DNA of 64,000 nucleotides from Pseudoalteromonas sp. A25 (GCF_009176705.1 NZ_AP021847.1:62001-126000); one strand, 5' to 3'. Counted from the first letter of the stretch, positions 1-8,463 are shown. Program-made: numbers and translations. Notes: generated from the sequence alone by a model not told the origin.

Positions 1-963
1 TTTTTTATCTTCACTTTCAATGCGCTCACGCTCTATCAAGTCTTGGCTTAACAGTTTTAATTCGCCATCAACTAAGCTTTTTAATTCACTGATAGTCGTT
101 GCTTTTTGTGTGTGACTATTCAACCGTTCAATTTTTGATTCTATCTGCTTATTTAAACTGCTAATTTGCTTATTTACACTCTGAGAGTGCTTAGTTGTTG
201 CGACTATCGAGCTATTGAGCTCTTCTAAAGTTTGGTTTAGAGAAACCAAAAAGCCTTGCGCTGATTGACGCTCACGACTGATGCTCTTAACTATCACTTT
301 AATAATATTCAATGCTGAATTGAGCAATGAATCGATACTATCATTTAAAGTAATCGCATTTTTTATCGCTTTGACTTCCTGAGATACGTCTTCATCAAAG
401 GTCAGTTCATTCGCTAAATTTAATAGTTCGTTGGCGATCTCTGGTGACTGCTGCAATTGCTCTGCGTCATTTACGATATCCGCTTGCGATAATTTTAGTT
501 GTAACGCTTGCTGATAAATACTCGAGAGCTTTTCGAGTACTGGTATGTAGTCACTCGTTGTGTTGATATTTGATAACTCATGGTCCAAAAGGTGACGTAG
601 CTTTCTGCGCCCATCCTCGGGTAAGCCTCTGATTTTTTGCAGTTGCTTACCGGCCTGCATGATACTTTGCTGCAGAGAACGGTTGTTTGTACTAATGGTT
701 GCTTCTTGATGTTTTAGGATATCATTCATCCCATCGATCAGAGGCTCTAGCTCTTCGAAATCCATGCCTTTTTGCAGCGCACTACGAAACTTAGCAAGCT
801 GATTATCAAGTGCTACATCTTGCCCTTTACAACTTAGCGACAGCTTAGCGGCAAAATTAGATAACACATCCACTTGATGCTTGCGCGCGGTCTCTAAAGC
901 CTTTCTAGCTTTTATTGTTTGTTCTAGCTTTTTTTCTAGAAGCGCAGAGTTTTTAGTTACCAA
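1..963 (-). CDS. N-terminal part of a long coiled-coil protein, possibly a diguanylate cyclase (runs off the window)
   Basis: An open frame of 321 codons enters from the left edge and has no stop in the window. The only plausible start is a TTG at 961-963, because an in-frame TAG lies three codons upstream; GGAAG sits about nine bases before this TTG. The visible protein has no signal peptide and no membrane segment. It is rich in Leu, Glu, Gln and Lys with heptad-like spacing, so it should form long helices. Near the left edge the chain becomes very charged. I infer that a GGDEF domain may follow, because soluble coiled-coil N-termini of this kind precede GGDEF domains in Alteromonadales and Vibrionales. 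No catalytic domain is visible here, so a chemotaxis-like or structural coiled-coil protein cannot be excluded. Confidence 0.5.
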   Translation of the reverse strand, partial: MVTKNSALLEKKLEQTIKARKALETARKHQVDVLSNFAAKLSLSCKGQDVALDNQLAKFRSALQKGMDFEELEPLIDGMNDILKHQEATISTNNRSLQQSIMQAGKQLQKIRGLPEDGRRKLRHLLDHELSNINTTSDYIPVLEKLSSIYQQALQLKLSQADIVNDAEQLQQSPEIANELLNLANELTFDEDVSQEVKAIKNAITLNDSIDSLLNSALNIIKVIVKSISRERQSAQGFLVSLNQTLEELNSSIVATTKHSQSVNKQISSLNKQIESKIERLNSHTQKATTISELKSLVDGELKLLSQDLIERERIESEDKK

Positions 964-1142
964 TATTAACTACTTCCATCATCTTCAGTGTTTTAACTTA
1001 AGTTTACATCAATTATTTGCGTTGTGTTTACGAATTTTATGTTCTTTGTAATTTATCGAACATATTGTGCTTTCACCGAGTTTTTTAGACATGCTTTGGT
1101 GTTTTGATATCCTCAAAGTATTAATTCCAACTCGGGCATACA

Positions 1143-2930
1143 ATGCAATACAAACATTTTCTTATCCCACTTACTCTTATAACATTCAATTCCTTCGCTC
1201 AAGTAGAATATAAACTAACAATAGATCAAGGCGAACATCACTTAGGTAACGTGACTGTTGAGTTTCCAAAGTCAGCTCAAGCTCACCTTGATATCAAATT
1301 ACCAGATTGGCGCACCGGGCGCTATGAAGTATTAGATCTTGCCAATGGTATTCGCTATTTCAATGCAACAGATCAAAAAGGCGACACTCTTAATTGGCGC
1401 AAAATAGACAAAAGTACATGGCGTGTTCATTTAGACTCCCCAACACAGGTTAAAGTGAGTTACCAGGTGTACGCCAACGAACTAGGAAAACGCGCTAGAC
1501 ATATCGACGACACCCACGCATTTGTTGATGCTTCTGGGTTCTTCATGTTTTCTGAATCATTTCGTCAAGAACCAGTGTTAGTTGATTTAGATGTTCCCAA
1601 GCCATGGCGCTCAGTATCAGGCATGGAATACGCGCATGATAAACATAGTTTCACGGCAGCTAATTATGACGTTCTAGTAGACTCACCGATTGAAACAGGT
1701 GTAAATGAGTTACATAAATTCACCGTTGATGGACGAAACTATGAATTAGTGATCTGGGGCCAGGGTAACTACAATGTCGAGCAGATGCTCGTAGACCTAA
1801 AAAAGTTAGTTAATACGGGCTCTTTGATTTGGCAAGACTATCCATATGATCGTTATGTATTCATGGTTCACGCCACCAGTGGCGCACGTGGTGCTACCGA
1901 ACATTTAAATTCTACAATTATTCAACGTCACCGAGATAGTTTTGCAAAGCGTAAAGACTATGTAGGCTTTATATCTACCGCAGCTCATGAATTTATTCAC
2001 ACTTGGAACGTTAAGGCATATCGCCCAGCAGGGTTAGTGCCTTATGATTACATTAACCCAAACTATAGTGATTTGCTTTGGCTATCTGAAGGTTCAACAA
2101 GTTATTTAGAAGATTACCTGCTACTGAGTGCAGGGATCACAACTGCCCCTGAATTTTTCAATAATTTAACTGAGACTTTAAATGCACACTTTGCTACGCC
2201 AGGTAGAGAGGTACAGCCGGCCGCTCAAGCAAGTTTTGATAAATGGATCAACCAAGGTGGAGACCACGGCAAAAATTACAGTACCAGCATTTATAGAGAG
2301 GGTGCATTGATATCATTGGCGCTAGATATAGACTTGCTGAGCAAAAGCGAAGGTAAAGTCAGCTATCGAGATGTACATAAACATTTATATAAACAGTTCA
2401 AGTTACCCAAATCGTTTACCAGCGCAGATGTAAAATATATTTTAAGACAAATATCTGGCCGTGACTACAGTACATGGTGGGATAAGCACATTAATTCACC
2501 CTTAGATATAGATATACAAAATCTGCTAGATAAAGTTGGGCTTGTGTACGATTACCCTGCTGAAGCCATACCCACAGCTAATTTACAGATAGACGTTAAG
2601 CATACAGGTCAACTACTAACAATTAAGCATGTTGCTCGTAATAGCTCAGCTTGGCAAGCGGGGCTTACAGCAGGAGATAAGATAGTCGCATTCAACAACC
2701 AGCATGTGCGCGACACATTGCCAGATTCACTGTCTTATTTCAAAGGTGGTGATAGGGTTAAAGTTGACTTCATCCGTCGAGACGAGCTCATGAGTACCCA
2801 GGTTATACTTGAAAAAGGGTTTAACCTTCCAAAAAGAATAAGTGCCATCGAACACCCCGATGATGCACAAAAGAAGCTGTTTAAAGCATGGACAGGTATT
2901 GATCACCCTTCAGTTGAACAATCGAACTAA
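1143..2930 (+). CDS. M61 family metallopeptidase with PDZ domain
   Basis: This 595-residue protein begins with a short signal peptide ending near residue 19 (SFA-Q), so it is exported to the periplasm or envelope. The zinc motif HEFIH is at residues 282-286 in a HEFIHTWNVK context typical of M61 (glycyl aminopeptidase-like) enzymes. The third zinc ligand is probably Glu316 in WLSEGST. GATEHLNST, about 35 residues before the zinc motif, matches the family's substrate-binding GxEH element. A PDZ domain occupies roughly residues 480-560. The length is normal for the family. The gene stands alone between oppositely or independently transcribed neighbours and is followed by a hairpin. The natural substrate of these enzymes is not well defined. 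Confidence 0.9.
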   Translation: MQYKHFLIPLTLITFNSFAQVEYKLTIDQGEHHLGNVTVEFPKSAQAHLDIKLPDWRTGRYEVLDLANGIRYFNATDQKGDTLNWRKIDKSTWRVHLDSPTQVKVSYQVYANELGKRARHIDDTHAFVDASGFFMFSESFRQEPVLVDLDVPKPWRSVSGMEYAHDKHSFTAANYDVLVDSPIETGVNELHKFTVDGRNYELVIWGQGNYNVEQMLVDLKKLVNTGSLIWQDYPYDRYVFMVHATSGARGATEHLNSTIIQRHRDSFAKRKDYVGFISTAAHEFIHTWNVKAYRPAGLVPYDYINPNYSDLLWLSEGSTSYLEDYLLLSAGITTAPEFFNNLTETLNAHFATPGREVQPAAQASFDKWINQGGDHGKNYSTSIYREGALISLALDIDLLSKSEGKVSYRDVHKHLYKQFKLPKSFTSADVKYILRQISGRDYSTWWDKHINSPLDIDIQNLLDKVGLVYDYPAEAIPTANLQIDVKHTGQLLTIKHVARNSSAWQAGLTAGDKIVAFNNQHVRDTLPDSLSYFKGGDRVKVDFIRRDELMSTQVILEKGFNLPKRISAIEHPDDAQKKLFKAWTGIDHPSVEQSN

Positions 2931-2942
2931 ACAATCCAATGC

Positions 2943-2969
2943 GTGCCGTACTGAACTTTAGTAGGGCAC
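2943..2969 (+). terminator. Hairpin after the M61 peptidase gene
   Basis: Ten-base arms GTGCCGTACT and AGTAGGGCAC pair with one mismatch around a seven-base loop, twelve bases after the stop codon. The following bases (CTTTAATA) are only weakly T-rich, so this is a probable but not textbook intrinsic terminator. Confidence 0.5.
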
Positions 2970-3103
2970 CTTTAATACCGAAATTGCGAACATTTCCCAA
3001 AAACCATGCGCTGCATCAAAACCTAAGTGTTTTGTACTTGTTAGATAGTTAATCACCCCCTAAATTAAAGTGGCATCATGTAAAATATTCATGGAGTTTA
3101 CAA

Positions 3104-3487
3104 ATGTCTCAGCACCACGGATTTTCCATAGGAATAGAAAGACTTAACGATCAATTTATTGTGCATATGAAAGCATTTGGCACATTGACCCACGAGGACT
3201 ACAAAACCATTACGCCCATGTTAGAGGGAGCTTTTCAGCAAGTCGCACACCCTCATATCAAAGTGCTTGCAGATATGACCCATCTTGAAGGCTGGGAGCT
3301 ACAAGCCGCTTGGGACGACCTTAAGCTCGGTTTAAAATATGGCTCTAGTTTTGATAAGGTGGCGCTTATCGGCTCTCATCCATGGCAAGACACACTGGCC
3401 AAAATCGCAGGTTGGTTCATAGGAGCGCAAGTGGAAAAATTTACAGATCAGGCTCAAGCCCAAGCATGGTTATTGAAAAAAGAGTAA
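3104..3487 (+). CDS. SpoIIAA-like (STAS/SEC14-type) protein
   Basis: A soluble 127-residue protein with the alternating strand-helix pattern of the SpoIIAA-like family. It has an N-terminal beta hairpin (FSIGIERLNDQFIVHMKAFG), a central VLADMTHLEGWE strand-helix unit, a W-x-D-L-K-L-G-L helix and a C-terminal region ending in a Gln/Ala-rich helix. GGAG lies about nine bases before the ATG. Members are small cytoplasmic or membrane-associated proteins of uncertain function, sometimes thought to bind lipids or act in stress responses. It has no obvious operon partner. The family assignment is fairly secure, the role is not known. Confidence 0.8.
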   Translation: MSQHHGFSIGIERLNDQFIVHMKAFGTLTHEDYKTITPMLEGAFQQVAHPHIKVLADMTHLEGWELQAAWDDLKLGLKYGSSFDKVALIGSHPWQDTLAKIAGWFIGAQVEKFTDQAQAQAWLLKKE

Positions 3488-3586
3488 TTCGCTTGCAAAG
3501 CTGTTTCATAAAATCAGGCCTATTCAACAGATATAAGCAGGAGAACAATGCTGTTTTCCTGCTTATACCTTAACAAATGGCCCTGT

Positions 3587-3916
3587 TTAGTTACTTGTAG
3601 TTTTAAGATAGAGTGACTTTAATCTGATCCAAGTTGCTCCTTCACATCCTTCAGTAACGACCGTTACATCGGCACCAGTTTGATGTGCATGATAAATTGT
3701 ACTCAGTAAATTTGGGTGTGGATCGTAAAGCCCAGCCCATCCATTATTACTGTGACACTCGCCATTTCTTTGCGCATCAACATAGCCCGTATCTATTTTT
3801 AACCCAACATGTCCTACATTATCAGTGTAAATCTCGGTGATCTTGCCTCTATCAACGCTTGCAGCATTGGCACAAAAAGCGCTGACCATACTTAATGCAA
3901 CTATAAGTTTTCTCAT
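3587..3916 (-). CDS. Small secreted protein of unknown function with two or more cysteines
   Basis: A 109-residue protein with a clear signal peptide (MRKLIVALSMVSAFCANA, cleavage after residue 19), giving a mature protein of about 90 residues. The mature part has a beta-strand pattern (GKITEIY, VGLKIDTG, DVTVVTEGC, WIRLKSLYL) and cysteines in GEC and EGC that could form a disulfide. The layout strand, Gly-Cys, short helix (LLSTIYHAHQTG), strand, Gly-Cys is seen in small secreted OB-like proteins of marine bacteria. I do not recognise a named family. AAGGAAAACC precedes the ATG. No neighbour suggests a function. Confidence 0.7.
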   Translation of the reverse strand: MRKLIVALSMVSAFCANAASVDRGKITEIYTDNVGHVGLKIDTGYVDAQRNGECHSNNGWAGLYDPHPNLLSTIYHAHQTGADVTVVTEGCEGATWIRLKSLYLKTTSN

Positions 3917-4312
3917 TGGTTTTCCTTAATCAAAATCATAAAAATTAGCAAAAGAGTCAGTTCGTCTCCGCGTGGTCGGTGGCCAAGCAACATACAAATA
4001 ACTTTTAACTCTTTGATACTGAATGCCGTAGATTTTATAGCAAGAAGTATTTTTTTTATATAAATATATTGTTAACTTTTAAACTGCTAAATACGGCAAT
4101 ACATCTCAAAAAAATCAACAAACTCTGAGCAAAAATTACGCATTGATAAATTGCACTCTTTAAAAAATACTGAATAACATATCTATATTCACCCACTTAA
4201 ACAGATCCCCTGACTACTGCTTGTGTAATTGCTTGTAATGGAAATGTTAAAACTTTCAAACTAAACATAAGGGGCAAAATGTAGCAATAGACACCGACAA
4301 ATAGGAGGGAAC
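3917..4312. other. Intergenic region between divergent genes
   Basis: These 396 AT-rich bases separate the divergent small secreted protein and heme-binding-like genes and must contain both promoters. A T-run followed by TATATAAATATATTG is conspicuous near 4050-4075. I see no further gene, strong inverted repeat or known operator. Confidence 0.5.
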
Positions 4313-5260
4313 ATGTCTAACTCAGGTCAAGTAGAACAAAGAATTTCACAACGTACACTTCAATCCACAAAAAGCGAAGAGCCAGAACTAGGTCCACTTA
4401 GCCAACTGCCTGGCATTTGGCAAAATACTGGTCAATTTAAAGGCCATGGATGGAATATGATCGCTCTGCCATTTCCTTCAGGCAACCATGATTATCGACT
4501 GCTTAACAATCAATACAACGAAACATTGACTTTTCAGCTTGTGGATAAAAACGTTCCCAACAGAGGTATGAATGGCGACCAAGAGGTATTCACGATAGAT
4601 TACGTGCAAGCGATTGAACAAATTGCCGCTGCTGATTTCCCCGATTCAGGTTTAGCCGGAGGCGCTGGCTTAGCTATTCATCATGAACCAGGCTTGTGGC
4701 TACATATGAAAGATCATACAACAGGCGACATCAATATAGCTAGACTATCTAGTATACCTCATGGTGATGCGGTGATGGCACTTGGCAAAAGTCAAACAAA
4801 CACAACTGGCTTTGACATACCCAATTTAAATGGCCTACCTATTGGAGTAAACCAAGACTTATCTAACCCATACCTAAAACCTTATGCTCATTTTAATGAT
4901 CAGCCTTTCAAAGGCATATTTAACCCTACTAAACCAAATGATCTGCTCAGATCGGCAATTACTCCATTTTTTAGTGCTAATGAAATAGCCAGCGTTACAC
5001 AGTTAAAAGTGGATACTGCTATGGGCAGTGGAGGTGTTAACAACATTCCTTTTGTCACTCGACAAGCTAACGCTGCCGAAGTAAGTTCGATATTTTGGAT
5101 TTATGAATTAAAAGAGAAACATTCTAACGGCGAGCCCCGTATGCTATTGCAATACACACAAACCGTTCTATTAGAGTTTTTTGACAGTCCGAATGGTCCA
5201 GGATTAATAAAGTGGCCGCATGTAAGTATCAATACGTTAGAAAAACAGCCAAGTAATTAA
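4313..5260 (+). CDS. Putative heme-binding protein, nitrobindin/FABP-like family
   Basis: A soluble 315-residue protein without signal peptide. After a charged N-terminus it has LGPLSQLPGIWQNTG, WNMIALPFPSG, ETLTFQLVDKNVPNRG and DYVQAIEQI, then GLAIHHEPGLWLHM, and a C-terminal WIYELK/LLQYTQTVLLEFF barrel-like pair of strands. The LxGxW opening and successive beta strands resemble the beta-barrel fold of nitrobindin-like proteins that are commonly annotated as heme-binding. The His-His pair could be relevant to ligand binding, but this is inference. AGGAGGG sits seven bases before the ATG, a strong ribosome binding site. It appears to be transcribed alone and is followed by a palindrome. Confidence 0.55.
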   Translation: MSNSGQVEQRISQRTLQSTKSEEPELGPLSQLPGIWQNTGQFKGHGWNMIALPFPSGNHDYRLLNNQYNETLTFQLVDKNVPNRGMNGDQEVFTIDYVQAIEQIAAADFPDSGLAGGAGLAIHHEPGLWLHMKDHTTGDINIARLSSIPHGDAVMALGKSQTNTTGFDIPNLNGLPIGVNQDLSNPYLKPYAHFNDQPFKGIFNPTKPNDLLRSAITPFFSANEIASVTQLKVDTAMGSGGVNNIPFVTRQANAAEVSSIFWIYELKEKHSNGEPRMLLQYTQTVLLEFFDSPNGPGLIKWPHVSINTLEKQPSN

Positions 5261-5275
5261 TCCAGTATTTAAAAT

Positions 5276-5307
5276 GAGTTTGCCAATATAAGCTTTAGGG
5301 CAAACTC
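5276..5307 (+). repeat. Palindrome GAGTTTGCC/GGCAAACTC, possible terminator, related to 5435-5481
   Basis: Perfect nine-base arms GAGTTTGCC and GGCAAACTC enclose a 14-base loop, fifteen bases after the preceding stop codon. There is no T-run after it. The left arm plus AAT recurs at 5435, where a second GCAAACTC closes another hairpin, so this is both a possible terminator and one unit of a local repeat. Confidence 0.55.
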
Positions 5308-5434
5308 AACTATTAGTTTATGAACTTGATATCATTTGACATGGATTAGCCCTTCGTACTCATAACTACACACCAGCTCCAGTAAGCACTACAAAGTATT
5401 TACTATCCATATAAATGAACAACCACAACGCAAC

Positions 5435-5481
5435 GAGTTTGCCAATGCGTGCTTTTGCGTCACGCTATCCACTGCAAACTC
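5435..5481. repeat. Second GAGTTTGC/GCAAACTC palindrome
   Basis: GAGTTTGC at 5435-5442 pairs with GCAAACTC at 5474-5481. Inside it a smaller hairpin GCGTG/CACGC forms around a TTTT-containing loop. The shared arms with 5276-5307 indicate a repeated palindromic unit, both times in the non-coding stretch downstream of the heme-binding-like gene. Confidence 0.45.
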
Positions 5482-5510
5482 AATCACTAGGAATAAGGTA
5501 AATGAACCTA

Positions 5511-5689
5511 AACTCGGGATAAACAACATGCACAGCACTTTTTGCGTATTTCTGCGTTGAATTCGCTAGCAATAGCTCGCTATTACGTACGCCAACTCGC
5601 CTTGAACTGCACAAAAATAGCAGCACTGTATGATTTACTCTTGTAATGGACTGATATAACTGACTGTGCCATATCCATTATCCCGAGTT
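5511..5689. mobile_element. MITE-like element, long copy with a nested palindromic insert
   Basis: A 179-base non-coding element bounded by 12-base terminal inverted repeats AACTCGGGATAA and TTATCCCGAGTT. An internal hairpin AATGGACTGATAT/ATATCCATT lies beside the right end. The same ends and the same internal sequence recur at 46782-46875 in a shorter copy. Relative to that copy, this one has about 85 extra bases between duplicated CAGCACT motifs (about 5532 and 5618). The insert has TTTTTG/CAAAAA ends and a central AATAG-CTCG-CTATT hairpin, so it looks like a second small palindromic element within the first. It has no coding capacity and would need a transposase supplied from elsewhere. 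Confidence 0.65.
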
Positions 5690-5785
5690 CTGGTTAAATT
5701 AAAATAATTGGCTGAATATTATTCACTTTATTATAAGCATTTACTCAGATAGTCTATTTTATGAACTAATCAAAGGAACTATATA

Positions 5786-5941
5786 ATGAAAATTAAGCTC
5801 AATAAAAAATCAGTCAAAAACCTTAATAACTCCAAAAACATACCTGTTGAACAAACACCAAATATTGCGGGTGGATACACGGCAGCTTGGATGTGTCAGC
5901 ATAGTTACCCTGTATGTTATACAGAGCAGGTATGCCCATAA
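5786..5941 (+). CDS. Small RiPP-like precursor peptide with a double-glycine leader
   Basis: A 51-codon gene with AAAGGA nine bases before its ATG. The peptide has a Lys/Asn-rich N-terminus (MKIKLNKKSVKNLNN), then TPNIAGG at residues 24-30 and a 21-residue C-terminal part that starts with Tyr-Thr and holds Cys37, Cys44 and Cys50 plus Trp, Tyr, His and Thr. A basic amphipathic leader, a Gly-Gly cleavage site and a short Cys-rich core are the usual plan of double-glycine natural-product precursors (for example small lanthipeptide-like or Cys-rich bacteriocin families). No lanthionine synthetase, radical SAM enzyme, or C39 peptidase transporter is encoded nearby. The product and its modification are inference. 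Confidence 0.65.
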   Translation: MKIKLNKKSVKNLNNSKNIPVEQTPNIAGGYTAAWMCQHSYPVCYTEQVCP

Positions 5942-6078
5942 GCGTTATATTTATTCAATAATACATACGCTTGTTTAAGTCGAAATCGGCTAAAGCTGTT
6001 GTGCTTGTAGTGGTTTAAACAAACCACTACATCATGTGCTCAAGTTATCAAACAAACTAAATCATAACTTTTTGCCGC

Positions 6079-6384
6079 TTAAAAGGTTTTATATTGCTCT
6101 ACCGGCACAAGACGTGCCTCCTTTATGTCGATACTCTCCCAAACCTTGTTAACCACGTATGGGTCATCACTAAGCCAGTTATCAAGCTCTTGTCTGGTTG
6201 AAAATTCAACATGAACCGATGAGCCTATCATTTTACCGGTTTCGTCTAACATGGCGCCACCGCTTAAAAAATGACCTTTCTCTATCAGTGTTTTAATTCC
6301 TACAAAGTGTGCATCTCTAACCGCCAATCGACGATTTATCGCCTCATCATCTTTATAGTCGTGTGCAGTTATAATGTATTGCAT
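6079..6384 (-). CDS. YciI-like (YCII domain) protein
   Basis: A 101-residue protein formed by one ferredoxin-like YCII domain. MQYIITAHDYKD is the first strand, RRLAVRDAHFVGIKTLIEKGHFLSGGAMLDE contains the family's R-x-x-H helix and the G-x-x-x-x-G-G turn, and FSTRQELDNWLSDDPYV is the closing helix with the typical DDPYV motif. The conserved His (of RDAHF) and Asp (of DDPY) are the residues usually proposed as active. YciI proteins are small enzymes or accessory proteins of diverse oxidative pathways. It lies downstream of, and in the same orientation as, the decarboxylase and amine oxidase genes but is separated by 220 bases and a hairpin, so shared transcription is uncertain. Confidence 0.85.
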   Translation of the reverse strand: MQYIITAHDYKDDEAINRRLAVRDAHFVGIKTLIEKGHFLSGGAMLDETGKMIGSSVHVEFSTRQELDNWLSDDPYVVNKVWESIDIKEARLVPVEQYKTF

Positions 6385-6557
6385 TTGTTTATCCTTTTAA
6401 AAAGTGTGTTCACGCAAGCGCCAAGTAAAAAAGCCGGGAGAGCCCATTTACCTTATAATAAAATGGTAGTTATTTACAGGATTGTTCAGGCGCTATTGCT
6501 GTATATGGATTACGTAAAGGGGGTTTACAAAAGCAAAATAGGCATAGAATTATGGAA

Positions 6558-6592
6558 GATAAGGCTCAATGCACTAAGCAATGAGCCTTATC
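6558..6592 (-). terminator. Hairpin downstream of the decarboxylase gene
   Basis: Eleven-base perfect arms GATAAGGCTCA and TGAGCCTTATC, extended by TGC/GCA after one mismatch, fold 12 bases beyond the decarboxylase stop codon (leftward). The T-run is weak on either strand, so termination efficiency is uncertain. Confidence 0.55.
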
Positions 6593-6604
6593 AATAAATA
6601 CGCT

Positions 6605-8419
6605 TTAAAACTTGCCTGCCGGTGGCCAATTTGGATTATCAATTTCATCCTCGCCAACTGCACTACTTGCTTCTTGTGCAATCGACAACGGTACATTTTC
6701 TTTAGGTATGCACACTTCAACAAGAAAATTGATGTCAGGGTTACATCTGATCTCTTCCATCACAGCCATGAGCTCGTCCATTTTGCTCACTGTACGACCA
6801 ACACCACCAAAAGCATCTGTTAATTTAGCAATTTTCCAACTGGGTAGTTCGTTATATGCATATACGTTATCCAATAGCTCATCTTTGTAATCAACTGGCG
6901 GCTGTCTAAATGGATTAGGGTTTACTAAGTATTGTTCAATGCCATAAATACCATTGGCAATAACAAATACCACCGTATTCTGGCTATATGCATGCTGATC
7001 AGCAACAGCTTGGCAAGTCTCATGAAAAGCACCATCACCTACAACAACTACTGCACGCTTATCAGGCATCGCGCATTTTACGCCAGTCCCTGCTGGCACT
7101 GAGTAACCGATAGAAAGCCATGCAGCCTGGGCTATAAAACCATTTCGAGATGGTATTTTAACCCCTTGAGCACCGATAAGAGGGAAGCCCGCATCAACAA
7201 TCATTACATCGTCTTCGCTGATCCATTGACTCATTGCATGGAAAAAGTTGTCGTAGCCGAGCGTACTATCAGAGTTTGGACAAGTTTGAGCTTGTTTGAT
7301 TAACGAATGATTTAAACGCAACCCTGAGAACTTTTCAGAGTCAGCTAGAGCAAGCGTAGTAAATTTGGCAATCAGAGCATCTAAATACTGCTCTAGCTGC
7401 ACTGATGGGTAAAAGTTAGCCCCTACAAATACTCCATCGTGCGCAGCGAGTACCGTTTTACTGCTGCGAATATCTTGATTACCAGTGTCTTTTCCTGTTG
7501 TCCACGCACCAATACCGATAAGCGCACCGTCATCGCCTACAAGCTTATCTATCTCTTCATTTTTTAATGTTACACATCCCTCAAACCAAGGATGAGTTTC
7601 TTCAATGACCGATTTGCTTAAAGCCGTAGTAACGAAATGTATGTGCTTATTTGGTAGGGTATGAGACTGGTTTAGTAAGTCGAGCAGTGATAAAAACTTA
7701 TCTTGCAAACCATAGCGCTGCAATTCTATGCCAGCCCAAAAAATGCTGTTTGGTTTACTTAACATCAACTCTACAGTTGCTTGCGCCGCTTTGTGTGCTT
7801 CGCTTATCGTTATCGTGGCATTTACGCCTGAGGCTAGCTTACCTTGAGGCTTTTGACACGGAGTTCGCCATACATCCTCAGCCACTTCAAAATAAATTGG
7901 CCGCTTTTGTGTCAACATAGCGGTGATAGCCGAATCAATTTGGTAAGGCGCTTGTTGCGCGTTGGTTATCCTCTCAGCCGCGACTGTTATCGGCTTAAAC
8001 ATATGAATATCAACAAAATCATAGCCCGTTGTGTGAGAATACAACAAGCCAGCTTGTTTTGAAATTTGGTCTTCTTTATTTGTTGGTGCGCCATTGATCA
8101 GGATAACAGGCACTTGCTCAACAAAAGACCCTGCTATGGTATTTAGTAAACTAAAGGCGCCTACACTGTATGTCACATACAACGCGCTAACCCCTTTAAG
8201 GCGCGCATACGCATCAGCTGCAAAACCTGCACATATCTCGTTGGCATTGCCAGAGATTTTTATTGGTGAGTTGTCGTCAGATAAAATGACATCCAGAAGC
8301 GCTGCGGTGTAGTTACCTGCTACACCAAACATTTGTTCTACACCAATTTCTTCTAAACGCTGCTTTAAATAATCCGCAACGCAATATTTATCAATTACAT
8401 TATTCATAGTTATTCTCAT
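6605..8419 (-). CDS. ThDP-dependent 2-oxo-acid decarboxylase (pyruvate/indolepyruvate decarboxylase family)
   Basis: A 604-residue enzyme with the full three-domain plan of the pyruvate decarboxylase group. The N-terminal pyrimidine-binding domain shows VEQMFGVAGNYTAALLD and the conserved Glu61 in ANEICAGFAADAYAR, which activates the cofactor. The C-terminal pyrophosphate domain has the GDG motif at residues 461-463 with its closing Asn489 (IANGIYGIEQYL). This order matches non-oxidative decarboxylases of pyruvate, indolepyruvate or phenylpyruvate rather than acetolactate synthase. The next gene upstream encodes an FAD amino acid/amine oxidase, 44 bases away, so the likely substrate is the 2-oxo acid which that enzyme makes. 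A second ATG four codons in (8407) has a better-placed GAG and may be the true start. Confidence 0.85.
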   Translation of the reverse strand: MRITMNNVIDKYCVADYLKQRLEEIGVEQMFGVAGNYTAALLDVILSDDNSPIKISGNANEICAGFAADAYARLKGVSALYVTYSVGAFSLLNTIAGSFVEQVPVILINGAPTNKEDQISKQAGLLYSHTTGYDFVDIHMFKPITVAAERITNAQQAPYQIDSAITAMLTQKRPIYFEVAEDVWRTPCQKPQGKLASGVNATITISEAHKAAQATVELMLSKPNSIFWAGIELQRYGLQDKFLSLLDLLNQSHTLPNKHIHFVTTALSKSVIEETHPWFEGCVTLKNEEIDKLVGDDGALIGIGAWTTGKDTGNQDIRSSKTVLAAHDGVFVGANFYPSVQLEQYLDALIAKFTTLALADSEKFSGLRLNHSLIKQAQTCPNSDSTLGYDNFFHAMSQWISEDDVMIVDAGFPLIGAQGVKIPSRNGFIAQAAWLSIGYSVPAGTGVKCAMPDKRAVVVVGDGAFHETCQAVADQHAYSQNTVVFVIANGIYGIEQYLVNPNPFRQPPVDYKDELLDNVYAYNELPSWKIAKLTDAFGGVGRTVSKMDELMAVMEEIRCNPDINFLVEVCIPKENVPLSIAQEASSAVGEDEIDNPNWPPAGKF

Positions 8420-8463
8420 GCAGTAAATTGAAAAAGGAGGCGCAGGGCCTCCAATTGGTCTGT

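Noticed and set aside
3382..3573. Frame overlapping the end of the SpoIIAA-like gene
   Set aside because: It is a shifted reading of a good gene and continues into AT-rich non-coding sequence.
6271..6597. 108-codon plus-strand frame opposite the YciI-like gene
   Set aside because: It overlaps a well-supported gene on the other strand and the terminator hairpin of the decarboxylase gene.
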